A stretch of DNA of 64,000 bases from an uncultured Lachnospiraceae bacterium (GTDB lineage: Bacteria > Bacillota > Clostridia > Lachnospirales > Lachnospiraceae): assembly GCA_900542015.1 (NCBI GenBank), contig UQLY01000013.1:28321-92320 (forward strand). Direction: 5' to 3'. The notes beneath the pieces were generated by a model. The model was not told the DNA's origin. It was given only the letters and a program-made list of their open reading frames with translations, and ran no database searches. The translations under genes and the position numbers were made by a program. This document shows, piece by piece, positions 43,656 to 52,242 of the stretch. The number at the start of each line of letters is the position of its first letter. Position 1 is the stretch's first letter.

Positions 43656-46600
43656 ATGTACCAAAAAGTTGAAACCAATGTCAATTTTGTAGAGCATGAG
43701 AAAGCAACAGAAAAATTCTGGCGGGAAAACAACATTTTTCAAAAGAGCATGGAAAGCCGCAAGGAAGGACCTACTTATACCTTCTATGACGGACCGCCGA
43801 CGGCAAACGGAAAACCGCATATCGGACACGTATTAACCCGTGTCATTAAGGATATGATTCCCAGATACCGCACCATGAAGGGATATATGGTGCCCCGTAA
43901 AGCGGGCTGGGATACCCATGGCTTGCCGGTTGAGCTGGAAGTGGAAAAAATGCTGGGACTGGACGGCAAGGAGCAGATCGAAGAATACGGTCTGGACCCG
44001 TTTATCAAAAAATGTAAAGAAAGCGTTTGGAAATATAAAGGCATGTGGGAGGATTTCTCCAATACCGTAGGTTTCTGGGCGGATATGGATAATCCCTATG
44101 TAACTTATCACGATGATTTTATCGAATCCGAGTGGTGGGCGTTAAAGGAAATCTGGAACAAAGGTTTATTATACAAAGGCTTTAAAATCGTACCTTACTG
44201 CCCGCGCTGCGGTACGCCCCTTTCTTCTCATGAAGTGGCACAGGGGTATAAAGCGGTAAAGGAACGCTCCGCAACGGTCCGTTTCAAATTGGCGGGCAAG
44301 GATGAGTATTTCCTTGCATGGACGACGACGCCCTGGACGCTTCCCAGTAATACTGCGCTTTGCGTAAACCCGGAGGAAACCTATGCCAAGGTCAAGGCGG
44401 CGGACGGATATACTTATATTATGGCGGAAGCGCTGTTAGATACGGTACTCGGCAAGTTGGCGGAAGATGGCAAACCTGCTTATGAAGTTGTGGAAACTTA
44501 CGTGGGGAAAGACCTGGTCGGCACCGAATACGAAGCGCTTTATCAGTGCGCGGCGGAGGCTGCCGGAAAACAGCATAAAAAAGCGCATTTTGTAACCGCG
44601 GACAATTATGTCACATTGACGGACGGTACCGGTATTGTTCATATTGCCCCGGCATTCGGCGAAGACGACGCCAGAGTAGGACGTGAAAACGATCTGCCCT
44701 TTATCCAGTTTGTGGACGGAAAAGGCAATCTGACTGAAGAGACGCCTTTTGCAGGACTGTTTGTCAAAGACGCTGATCCTAAGGTGCTGGTAGATTTGGA
44801 TAGCAGAGGCTTATTGTTTGACGCGCCTAAGTTTGAACATGATTATCCGTTCTGCTGGAGATGCGATACGCCGCTTATTTACTATGCGCGCGAATCCTGG
44901 TTCATCAAAATGACGGCGGTAAAAGAGGATCTGATCCGCAATAACAATACCGTCAACTGGATTCCCGAATCCATCGGGAAAGGACGTTTCGGCGACTGGC
45001 TCGAAAATATTCAGGACTGGGGCGTTTCCCGTAACCGTTATTGGGGCACTCCTTTAAACGTATGGACCTGCGGCTGCGGGCACATGGAATCCATCGGAAG
45101 CCGTCAGGAATTGTTTGAAATGAGCGGCAACGAAGCGGCTAAGACCGTAGAGCTGCACAGACCTTATATCGATGAAATCACGATCAAATGTCCGAAATGC
45201 GGCGGCACCATGAAGCGTGTGCCGGAGGTAATCGACTGCTGGTTTGACTCCGGAGCGATGCCTTTTGCACAGCATCATTATCCCTTTGAAAACAAGGAGG
45301 TGTTTGAAAGCCAGTTCCCGGCGCAGTTTATTTCCGAGGCTGTGGACCAGACGAGAGGATGGTTCTATTCTCTGTTAGCAGAGTCTACTTTATTGTTTAA
45401 TAAAGCGCCTTATGAAAATGTTATCGTTTTAGGACATGTACAGGATGAAAACGGTCAGAAGATGAGTAAATCCAAAGGAAACGCCGTTGATCCCTTCGAC
45501 GCCCTTGCGGAATACGGAGCAGACGCGATCCGCTGGTATTTCTATATTAACTCCGCGCCGTGGCTGCCGAACCGTTTCCATGGCGATGCGGTAAAGGAAG
45601 GACGCAGCAAATTTATGGGAACGCTGTGGAACACCTACGCATTTTTCGTATTGTATGCCAATATTGATGAATTTGACGCGACAAAATATACGCTGGAGTA
45701 CGATAAACTGTCCGTTATGGACAAATGGCTGTTATCCAAGCTGAATTCCGCTGTAAAAGCTGTGGATGAAAATCTGGATCAGTACAAGATCCCGGAAGCG
45801 GCGAGGGCATTGAGCGGTTTTGTAGATGATATGAGCAACTGGTATGTCAGAAGGAGCCGCGAGCGTTTTTGGGCAAAGGGAATGGAACAGGATAAGATCA
45901 ACGCTTATATGACTCTTTACACCGCGCTCGTTACCATTGCAAAGGCGGCGGCGCCTATGATTCCGTTTATGACGGAGGATATTTACCGCAATCTGGTATG
46001 CAGCATCGATAAAGACGTGCCGGAAAGTATCCATTTATGTGATTTCCCGAAAGCGGATGAGGCGATGATCGACTCCAAGCTGGAACAGGATATGGACGAA
46101 GTGCTGAAAATCGTTGTTATGGGTCGTGCGGCGAGAAATGCGGCGAATATCAAAAACCGCCAGCCCATCGGCGATATGTATATCAAAGCGTCCGCTGTGC
46201 TTTCGCAATACTATATCGATATCATTGAAGATGAATTGAATGTAAAGAAGGTCACATTTACCGAAGATGTCAGCGCGTTTACGACTTACAGCTTTAAACC
46301 CCAGCTTCGTACCGTCGGACCGAAATATGGCAAACAGCTTGGCGGTATTCAGAAAACCCTTGCTTCTCTGGACGGGAATAAGGCGATGGATGGATTAAAT
46401 GAAAGCGGTATGCTGAAATTTGATGTGGACGGCGTTGAGGTTACCTTATTTAAGGAAGACTTGTTGATTTCCAACGAGAAAAAGGACGGATTTGTGACCG
46501 AGGCGGATAATACGGTAACGGTTGTCCTGGATACGAACCTGACCGAGGAGCTGATTGAGGAAGGCTTTGTATTTGAAGTGATCAGTAAAATCCAGACCAT

Positions 46601-46808
46601 GCGTAAGGAAAATAAGTTTGAGGTAACAGATCATATCAAAGTTGCCGTAACCGGAAACGAAAAGTTAGGCGGCATTGTAATGGCTAATCAGGCTTCCATC
46701 GCATCCAAGGTGCTTGCCGATGAAATGACTGTCGAAGGAAGCTTTGCAAACAGTAAAGAGTGGACAGTCAACGGAGAAAAGGTTACAATCTCTTTAGAGA
46801 AAGCGTAA
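43656..46808 (+). CDS. ileS: Isoleucyl-tRNA synthetase, type 2 (long form)
   Basis: Charges tRNA-Ile. At 1050 residues it is longer than the ~920-residue bacterial type 1 and matches the type 2 (eukaryote-like) class. HIGH motif in 'GPPTANGKPHIGHVL' near residue 50; KMSKS in 'DENGQKMSKSKGNAVDPF' near residue 605. The editing (CP1) domain lies between ('AWTTTPWTLPSNTALCV'). A zinc-type Cys set 'CPRCGTPLSSHEV' and 'CGCG..CPKCGGTM' is in the body. AAGGAAAGGAG precedes the ATG. Type 2 enzymes are known for low sensitivity to mupirocin. Confidence 0.96.
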   Translation: MYQKVETNVNFVEHEKATEKFWRENNIFQKSMESRKEGPTYTFYDGPPTANGKPHIGHVLTRVIKDMIPRYRTMKGYMVPRKAGWDTHGLPVELEVEKMLGLDGKEQIEEYGLDPFIKKCKESVWKYKGMWEDFSNTVGFWADMDNPYVTYHDDFIESEWWALKEIWNKGLLYKGFKIVPYCPRCGTPLSSHEVAQGYKAVKERSATVRFKLAGKDEYFLAWTTTPWTLPSNTALCVNPEETYAKVKAADGYTYIMAEALLDTVLGKLAEDGKPAYEVVETYVGKDLVGTEYEALYQCAAEAAGKQHKKAHFVTADNYVTLTDGTGIVHIAPAFGEDDARVGRENDLPFIQFVDGKGNLTEETPFAGLFVKDADPKVLVDLDSRGLLFDAPKFEHDYPFCWRCDTPLIYYARESWFIKMTAVKEDLIRNNNTVNWIPESIGKGRFGDWLENIQDWGVSRNRYWGTPLNVWTCGCGHMESIGSRQELFEMSGNEAAKTVELHRPYIDEITIKCPKCGGTMKRVPEVIDCWFDSGAMPFAQHHYPFENKEVFESQFPAQFISEAVDQTRGWFYSLLAESTLLFNKAPYENVIVLGHVQDENGQKMSKSKGNAVDPFDALAEYGADAIRWYFYINSAPWLPNRFHGDAVKEGRSKFMGTLWNTYAFFVLYANIDEFDATKYTLEYDKLSVMDKWLLSKLNSAVKAVDENLDQYKIPEAARALSGFVDDMSNWYVRRSRERFWAKGMEQDKINAYMTLYTALVTIAKAAAPMIPFMTEDIYRNLVCSIDKDVPESIHLCDFPKADEAMIDSKLEQDMDEVLKIVVMGRAARNAANIKNRQPIGDMYIKASAVLSQYYIDIIEDELNVKKVTFTEDVSAFTTYSFKPQLRTVGPKYGKQLGGIQKTLASLDGNKAMDGLNESGMLKFDVDGVEVTLFKEDLLISNEKKDGFVTEADNTVTVVLDTNLTEELIEEGFVFEVISKIQTMRKENKFEVTDHIKVAVTGNEKLGGIVMANQASIASKVLADEMTVEGSFANSKEWTVNGEKVTISLEKA

Positions 46809-46820
46809 AGGAGTGCCTGC

Positions 46821-47285
46821 ATGGAACCGAGAAAAGAAATTATTATTAACGAAGAATTAAAAACAGCGATTAAGATGATGGCGGAGGATAATAACAGCAA
46901 AACTCAGAACGATATGATCGATATTCTGATGAAATCCAAGCTGTTGATCCCGGTAAAAATATCACCTGCCGTTAAACGGGATGATCAGGGGACTTATATT
47001 TTATCCCCCAAGCATAAGATTACTTTTGCAACCGTAAAGAATTATCAGGATATGAAGCACCCTGACTGGAACTATTTTATCGGATTTACGGACACCCAGG
47101 AGTTTAAGGCATGGGCGGGAAGCAAGCATGTCGATGCGTTCCTTGCCGATTTCAACGACTATGCGGTTATGCTGTTAAAGCCCGACGCACAGTGTAAGGG
47201 CTTTGTGCTGAATCCCGCAGGCGGAAATATCTGCTTTCCGACGGATGTGGTAAAACAGATCATTAAAAGACGGGATGAGAAGTAA
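46821..47285 (+). CDS. SseB-family protein
   Basis: 154 residues. After a short N-terminal helix ('INEELKTAIKMMAEDNNSKTQNDMIDILMKSKLLIPVKISP') the body has the SseB N-terminal-domain pattern ('HPDWNYFIGFTDTQEFKAWAGSKHVDAFLADFNDYAVMLL', 'GFVLNPAGGNICFPTDVVKQI'). Function in Firmicutes is unknown; members have been tied to secretion or enhanced serine sensitivity only in name. TAAAGGAGTG precedes the ATG, 12 bases after the ileS stop, so it may be the tail of the ileS transcript. Confidence 0.75.
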   Translation: MEPRKEIIINEELKTAIKMMAEDNNSKTQNDMIDILMKSKLLIPVKISPAVKRDDQGTYILSPKHKITFATVKNYQDMKHPDWNYFIGFTDTQEFKAWAGSKHVDAFLADFNDYAVMLLKPDAQCKGFVLNPAGGNICFPTDVVKQIIKRRDEK

Positions 47286-47301
47286 AAGCCGGGGTAGTTA
47301 G

Positions 47302-47471
47302 AAAAAGGGACTGGCGCGGTTAAAAATTTTATAGATATCACGGAAACACGCTTTTGCTCTATGAAAGCGCAGCGGTACGTAAATCCGCAAAATACGCGGA
47401 TTAAGTACCGGCGCTTTTATAAAGGTTTCCTTTGATATCTACAAAATTTTTAACCGCGCCAGCCCCTTTTT
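47302..47471 (+). repeat. Structured palindromic element, copy D (3' of SseB-like gene)
   Basis: Outer arms AAAAAGGGACTGGCGCGG.. (from 47302) and ..CCGCGCCAGCCCCTTTTT (to 47471) pair over about 37 bases with two A-C mismatches. The core is in the plus direction: CACGGAAACACGCTTTTGCTC, helices with loop AAAATAC, AAAGGTTTCCTTTG. It starts 17 bases after the stop of the SseB-like gene and ends in a T-run. Confidence 0.85.
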
Positions 47472-47513
47472 CCACCATCCCGCAGACAACTTGTGCAAAG
47501 AAATTTGCAGCCG

Positions 47514-47651
47514 AAAGAAAAAATGGCTTTATACCTAAGGAAACCGTTGTGCAAACGTCGGCACTTAATCCGCGTATTTTGCGGATTTATGTGCCGCTAC
47601 GTTTGTACCGAGCGAAAGCGCGTTTCCGTGGTATAAAGCCATTTTTTCTTT
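47514..47651 (-). repeat. Structured palindromic element, copy E (tandem to D, opposite direction)
   Basis: Outer stem of 22 perfect pairs (47514-47535 with 47630-47651), T-rich on both outer sides. The core is in minus orientation and is the most diverged: CACGGAAACGCGCTTTCGCTC; inner helices changed to CGGCAC/GTGCCG and a different basal helix. It is the only copy with no gene directly upstream in its own direction. With copy D it fills 47286-47700; no gene there. Confidence 0.8.
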
Positions 47652-47737
47652 TGGCGTTACGCACTTTTTTGTATAATTTATCCATAAAACCATAAAATAG
47701 GGCGGGAAATATTATATGGTTTACAAGTTATTTTTCT

Positions 47738-47766
47738 TTGTTATTTGAAGAAATATATTGTATAAT
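47738..47766 (+). promoter_or_regulatory. Promoter of glgP
   Basis: TTGTTA (47738-47743), 17-base spacer, TATAAT (47761-47766), 80 bases before the glgP start. Confidence 0.6.
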
Positions 47767-47846
47767 TGATTTTGGTGTAGTAATGGTGATTGATAGCTGC
47801 ACATAAAATTTCAATTACGTGGTTTGAAAACCTGAGGAGGAAATTT

Positions 47847-50339
47847 ATGGCTAAAAAAGAAACAACTGTATTATCAACCTTTGATAAAGAGTTATTTAAG
47901 AGAAGTGTTCTTTACAATGTCAAGACGCTTTACCGCAAGACTCTTGACGAAGCAACGGATCAGCAGATTTTTCAGGCTGTTTCCTACGCGATCAAGGATG
48001 CGATCGTAGATCATTGGTTGGAGACGCAAAAGGAATATGAAAAGAAAGACCCGAAGACTGTTTACTATATGTCCATGGAGTTTTTAATGGGTCGCGCTCT
48101 TGGAAATAATATGATCAATCTGCAGGCATACGACGCTGTTAAAGAAGCGCTGGATGAGCTGGGAGTGGATATTAACGTGGTAGAGGATCAGGAACCGGAT
48201 GCGGCGTTAGGCAACGGCGGTCTGGGAAGGCTTGCCGCCTGCTTTCTGGATTCCCTTGCAACGCTGGGATATTCCGCATACGGCTGCGGCATCCGTTATA
48301 GATACGGTATGTTTAAACAGGAAATCCGCGACGGATATCAGGTGGAAGTGCCGGATAACTGGCTTGCCGAAGGCAATCCTTTTGAACTGCGCCGCCCCGA
48401 ATATGCAAAGGAAGTAAAATTCGGCGGATATGTATCCGTTCATCAGGATGAAAATGGCAGAAACGTATTTACGCAGGAAGGTTATCAGTCGGTAACCGCT
48501 ATTCCCTATGATATGCCCATCGTGGGTTACGGCAACGGCATTGTCAATACGCTCCGTATCTGGGATGCACAGCCCGTAGAGTGCTTTAAGTTAGACTCTT
48601 TTGACAAGGGCGATTACCAGAAGGCGGTTGAGCAGGAGAACCTGGCAAGAAATATCGTAGAGGTCCTTTACCCCAACGACAACCATTATTCCGGAAAAGA
48701 GCTGCGTCTGAAACAGCAGTATTTCTTTGTATCCGCCTCCGTACAGGAAGCAGTTGCTAAATACATGAGAAATCATGATGATATCCATAAATTCTATGAA
48801 AAGGTTACCTTCCAGCTCAACGATACCCACCCGACGGTAGCGGTAGCGGAGCTTATGAGAATTTTGCTGGATGAATATTATCTGACATGGGAAGAAGCAT
48901 GGGAAGTGACGACGAAGACCTGCGCTTATACCAACCATACAATTATGGCGGAGGCGCTTGAAAAATGGCCGATTGAGCTGTTCAGCCGTCTGCTCCCCCG
49001 TATTTATCAGATTGTGGAAGAGATCAACCGCCGTTTCATTCAGAAAATCGAAAACGCATATCCCGGCAATCAGGAAAAAATCCGCAAAATGGCGATCGTT
49101 TATGACGGACAGGTTAAAATGGCGCATCTTGCCATTGCGGCGGGCTATTCCGTAAACGGTGTTGCAAGATTACATACCGAAATTTTGAAAAACCAGGAAT
49201 TAAAAGATTTCTATGAATTGATGCCTGAGAAATTTAACAATAAAACAAACGGTATCACACAGAGACGTTTCCTGCTGCATGGCAATCCTTTGCTTGCGGA
49301 CTGGGTAACGGCGCATGTGGGAGCCGATTGGATCACGGATCTGCCTAAGATTAAAAAATTAAAGGTGTTTGCGGATGATGAAAAAGCGCAGCAGGAGTTT
49401 ATGAACATCAAGTATCAGAACAAAGTGCGCCTTGCGAAATATATCCTGGAGCACAACGGTGTAGAAGTTGATCCCAGATCTATCTTTGATGTGCAGGTCA
49501 AGAGATTGCATGAATATAAACGTCAGTTGTTGAACATTCTCCATGTTATGTACCTGTATAACGAGATCAAAGAGCATCCCGAAATGGATTTCTATCCGAG
49601 AACCTTTATTTTCGGCGCGAAAGCGGCAGCAGGTTACAAAAATGCAAAGCTGACCATCAAACTGATCAACTCCGTTGCGGATGTGATCAACAACGACGCT
49701 TCCATCGACGGCAAGATCAAGGTCGTATTTATTGAAAATTACCGTGTATCCAATGCGGAATGGATTTTTGCGGCGGCTGATGTTTCCGAGCAGATTTCCA
49801 CAGCTTCCAAAGAGGCGTCCGGTACAGGTAATATGAAATTTATGTTAAACGGCGCTTTGACTTTGGGAACCATGGACGGCGCCAATGTGGAGATCGTAGA
49901 AGAAGTTGGAGAAGAAAATGCGTTTATCTTCGGTCTTTCTTCCGATGAAGTCATCCGGTATGAGAATTACGGCGGCTACAATCCGATGGATATTTTTAAC
50001 AGCGATGCGGATATCAGAAAAGTATTGATGCAGTTAATCAACGGAACTTACAGCCAGGATACGGAGCTGTTCCGCGATCTGTACAATTCCCTGCTCAATA
50101 CGCAGTGCACCGCAAAGGCGGATACGTACTTTATTTTAAAAGATTTTAAATCTTACGCGGAAGCACAGAAACGTGTAGAGGCGGCTTACAGGGATGAAAA
50201 AGGCTGGGCAAGAAGCGCTATTTTGAATGTGGCTTGCAGCGGCAAATTTACATCCGACAGAACCATTCAGGAATATGTGGATGAAATCTGGCACCTGGAT
50301 AAAGTGGTTCTTCCCAAGAAGAAAGTGGAATCCAAATAG
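47847..50339 (+). CDS. glgP: Glycogen/starch phosphorylase
   Basis: Releases glucose 1-phosphate from alpha-1,4-glucan ends; PLP enzyme. 830 residues from the ATG at 47847, which follows GAGGAGGAAA; the upstream in-frame ATG lacks a site. N-terminal 'YYMSMEFLMGRALGNNMINL', 'EPDAALGNGGLGRLAACFLDSLA', C-terminal PLP region 'STASKEASGTGNMKFMLNGALTLGTMDGANVEI'. Standard length. It completes the glycogen set with glgC and glgD elsewhere in the window, though no glgA or glgB is seen. Confidence 0.96.
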   Translation: MAKKETTVLSTFDKELFKRSVLYNVKTLYRKTLDEATDQQIFQAVSYAIKDAIVDHWLETQKEYEKKDPKTVYYMSMEFLMGRALGNNMINLQAYDAVKEALDELGVDINVVEDQEPDAALGNGGLGRLAACFLDSLATLGYSAYGCGIRYRYGMFKQEIRDGYQVEVPDNWLAEGNPFELRRPEYAKEVKFGGYVSVHQDENGRNVFTQEGYQSVTAIPYDMPIVGYGNGIVNTLRIWDAQPVECFKLDSFDKGDYQKAVEQENLARNIVEVLYPNDNHYSGKELRLKQQYFFVSASVQEAVAKYMRNHDDIHKFYEKVTFQLNDTHPTVAVAELMRILLDEYYLTWEEAWEVTTKTCAYTNHTIMAEALEKWPIELFSRLLPRIYQIVEEINRRFIQKIENAYPGNQEKIRKMAIVYDGQVKMAHLAIAAGYSVNGVARLHTEILKNQELKDFYELMPEKFNNKTNGITQRRFLLHGNPLLADWVTAHVGADWITDLPKIKKLKVFADDEKAQQEFMNIKYQNKVRLAKYILEHNGVEVDPRSIFDVQVKRLHEYKRQLLNILHVMYLYNEIKEHPEMDFYPRTFIFGAKAAAGYKNAKLTIKLINSVADVINNDASIDGKIKVVFIENYRVSNAEWIFAAADVSEQISTASKEASGTGNMKFMLNGALTLGTMDGANVEIVEEVGEENAFIFGLSSDEVIRYENYGGYNPMDIFNSDADIRKVLMQLINGTYSQDTELFRDLYNSLLNTQCTAKADTYFILKDFKSYAEAQKRVEAAYRDEKGWARSAILNVACSGKFTSDRTIQEYVDEIWHLDKVVLPKKKVESK

Positions 50340-50435
50340 TCGTTTGGAAAATTCCGATTTTGAAAGAGAAATAATACTATGGAAATACCCGCTGATGGAT
50401 TGTTGGCGGGTATCTCTGTCATAGGAGGAATTGGA

Positions 50436-52157
50436 ATGCTTTGGATAGCGATCAGTTATCTGATGATGCTTGTTTCCGGATTTGGGCTAGGCTATGGGGC
50501 GGTCAGGAGCATGATGCGCCTGTGCGGTCTGCGGGATAAAAAATTGAATCCGGTTTACTATCTGATGACGGGTTTTGTCATTCTGACGGTGTACGCGCAG
50601 ATTGTCAGTCTGTTTACGGCGGTTACGTATGTCTTTGCATTCGCGGCGTTTGGAACAGCCGTCATTCTGTTGGCAGCGTTTCGTAAAAGCGTCCTCTGGG
50701 GGATCAAAGAATCCCTAAAAAGCGTCAGATGGTTTGAATGGATTTTGTTTCTGGTTTTTACCGTGTTTGTCATGTTTCTGACCAGCCTGTATCCCAAACA
50801 GTATGACAATTATCTGTATCAGGCTCAGATGCTGCGCTATTATGAGGAGTACGGCTATATCAAGGGCATGGCGAATATCAGCACAAGGCTTGGCTTTAAC
50901 AATTCCGTCTATGCGCTGATGGCGTTGTACAGCTTTAAAGGAATATACGGCTTTTCCCTGCACACGGTCAATTCGGCGCTTTGTTTGTTTTTTGGTATTT
51001 ATGCCATTCACGGAGTATGCCGGGTAAGAAAAACCGGGGCGTATGTATCTACGGGGCTTCGGGCGGCGATCATAGCCTATGTGTTTTACAATGCCGAGAC
51101 TTTCAACTGTATCGGGACCGACGTCTCCGCGGGAATATTCGGGTTTCTGATTTTGAGCCTGCTTGCCGAGGCGGTGGAGCAGAGAGAAAAGGACACTTTT
51201 TCCTACGGGCTGATTGCCCTTTTTATCGTATATGTCATTACGATTAAGGTGTCCATGGCGATGCTGGTGCTGCTGGTGCTCTACCCGGCGGTTAGGATGA
51301 TCCGTAAAAAGGAATGGAAGCGGATCGGCGTGTTTATCCCGGCGGGACTGTTGATTTTGCTGCCGTGGCTGATCAGAAACGTATTGATTTCCGGCTGGCT
51401 GATTTATCCTTTTCCGGCACTGGACCTGTTTGACGTGAAATGGAAGGTGCCCTATGAATCCGCGGTTTATGAAACGGTGCTGATCAGGGGCTGGGCGAGG
51501 ATACCGACCGGAGGGGTATATAATACAATGCAAATGGCGTTTGGCGAGTGGTTCCCGGTCTGGTTTGGGGCGCTGCCCCTCCGGTATCGGCTGTTATTGT
51601 ACTTAAACATCGTAATTGCAGTGTATGAAGTCCTGGAAGCAATCTACGGCATTTGGAAGAAAAAGTGGAACCTGCTTTGCTGGGGGCTGTTGAAAATAAC
51701 GGTTTTTGCAGGCGTACTTTACTGGTTCCTTTCGGCGCCCGATATCCGTTTCGGCTGGTGCTATCTGGTGGCGCTTCCCGTGATCGGGATCTTTTCTTCC
51801 GAAATCTGGCAGAGAATGGAAAAAATTTCTGTTTTCAAAATACAGGTAAGTGGTGTAATATTTGTATGTATGGTTTTATTGACCTGCGCCTATACCTTTG
51901 TCAAGGCGAATTGCGCGGAGGTATTCAAAACTTCCGTAGCAGGAAGGATCAACCTGCAGGCGTTTTATATTTATCAGGGAGATTTTTCACAACTTCCCGT
52001 GGAGGAGTATGAAATAAACGGAGATATTTTTTATTACTCTCCGGTAGGCGATCAGGCGGGATACTACGGTTTCCCCGGAACGACGGACAAGGCGCTGTTA
52101 GAAAATCTGGGTTATCTCGGAGAGCGCTTTGAAGACGGCGTGTATTATAAAAAATAG
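50436..52157 (+). CDS. Polytopic membrane protein, glycosyltransferase-like
   Basis: 573 residues from the ATG at 50436 (AGGAGGAA at 50423-50430). About 11-12 membrane segments, interrupted by extracellular stretches such as 'SLYPKQYDNYLYQAQMLRYYEEYGYIKGMANISTRLGFNNSVY'. That resembles the first loop of C-type (GT39/ArnT-like) glycosyltransferases and the LIC_10190-type membrane proteins. No clear catalytic DxD or DE is placed, so the role is uncertain. It is followed by the hydratase gene at 85 bases. Confidence 0.7.
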   Translation: MLWIAISYLMMLVSGFGLGYGAVRSMMRLCGLRDKKLNPVYYLMTGFVILTVYAQIVSLFTAVTYVFAFAAFGTAVILLAAFRKSVLWGIKESLKSVRWFEWILFLVFTVFVMFLTSLYPKQYDNYLYQAQMLRYYEEYGYIKGMANISTRLGFNNSVYALMALYSFKGIYGFSLHTVNSALCLFFGIYAIHGVCRVRKTGAYVSTGLRAAIIAYVFYNAETFNCIGTDVSAGIFGFLILSLLAEAVEQREKDTFSYGLIALFIVYVITIKVSMAMLVLLVLYPAVRMIRKKEWKRIGVFIPAGLLILLPWLIRNVLISGWLIYPFPALDLFDVKWKVPYESAVYETVLIRGWARIPTGGVYNTMQMAFGEWFPVWFGALPLRYRLLLYLNIVIAVYEVLEAIYGIWKKKWNLLCWGLLKITVFAGVLYWFLSAPDIRFGWCYLVALPVIGIFSSEIWQRMEKISVFKIQVSGVIFVCMVLLTCAYTFVKANCAEVFKTSVAGRINLQAFYIYQGDFSQLPVEEYEINGDIFYYSPVGDQAGYYGFPGTTDKALLENLGYLGERFEDGVYYKK

Positions 52158-52242
52158 CCAGGACTTACGAAAAAAGAGAAAAATAAAAACAGAAGCTGCG
52201 GGTGCCGGAAAAGAGGTATCCGGCAGAAGGAGGAGGACAATC

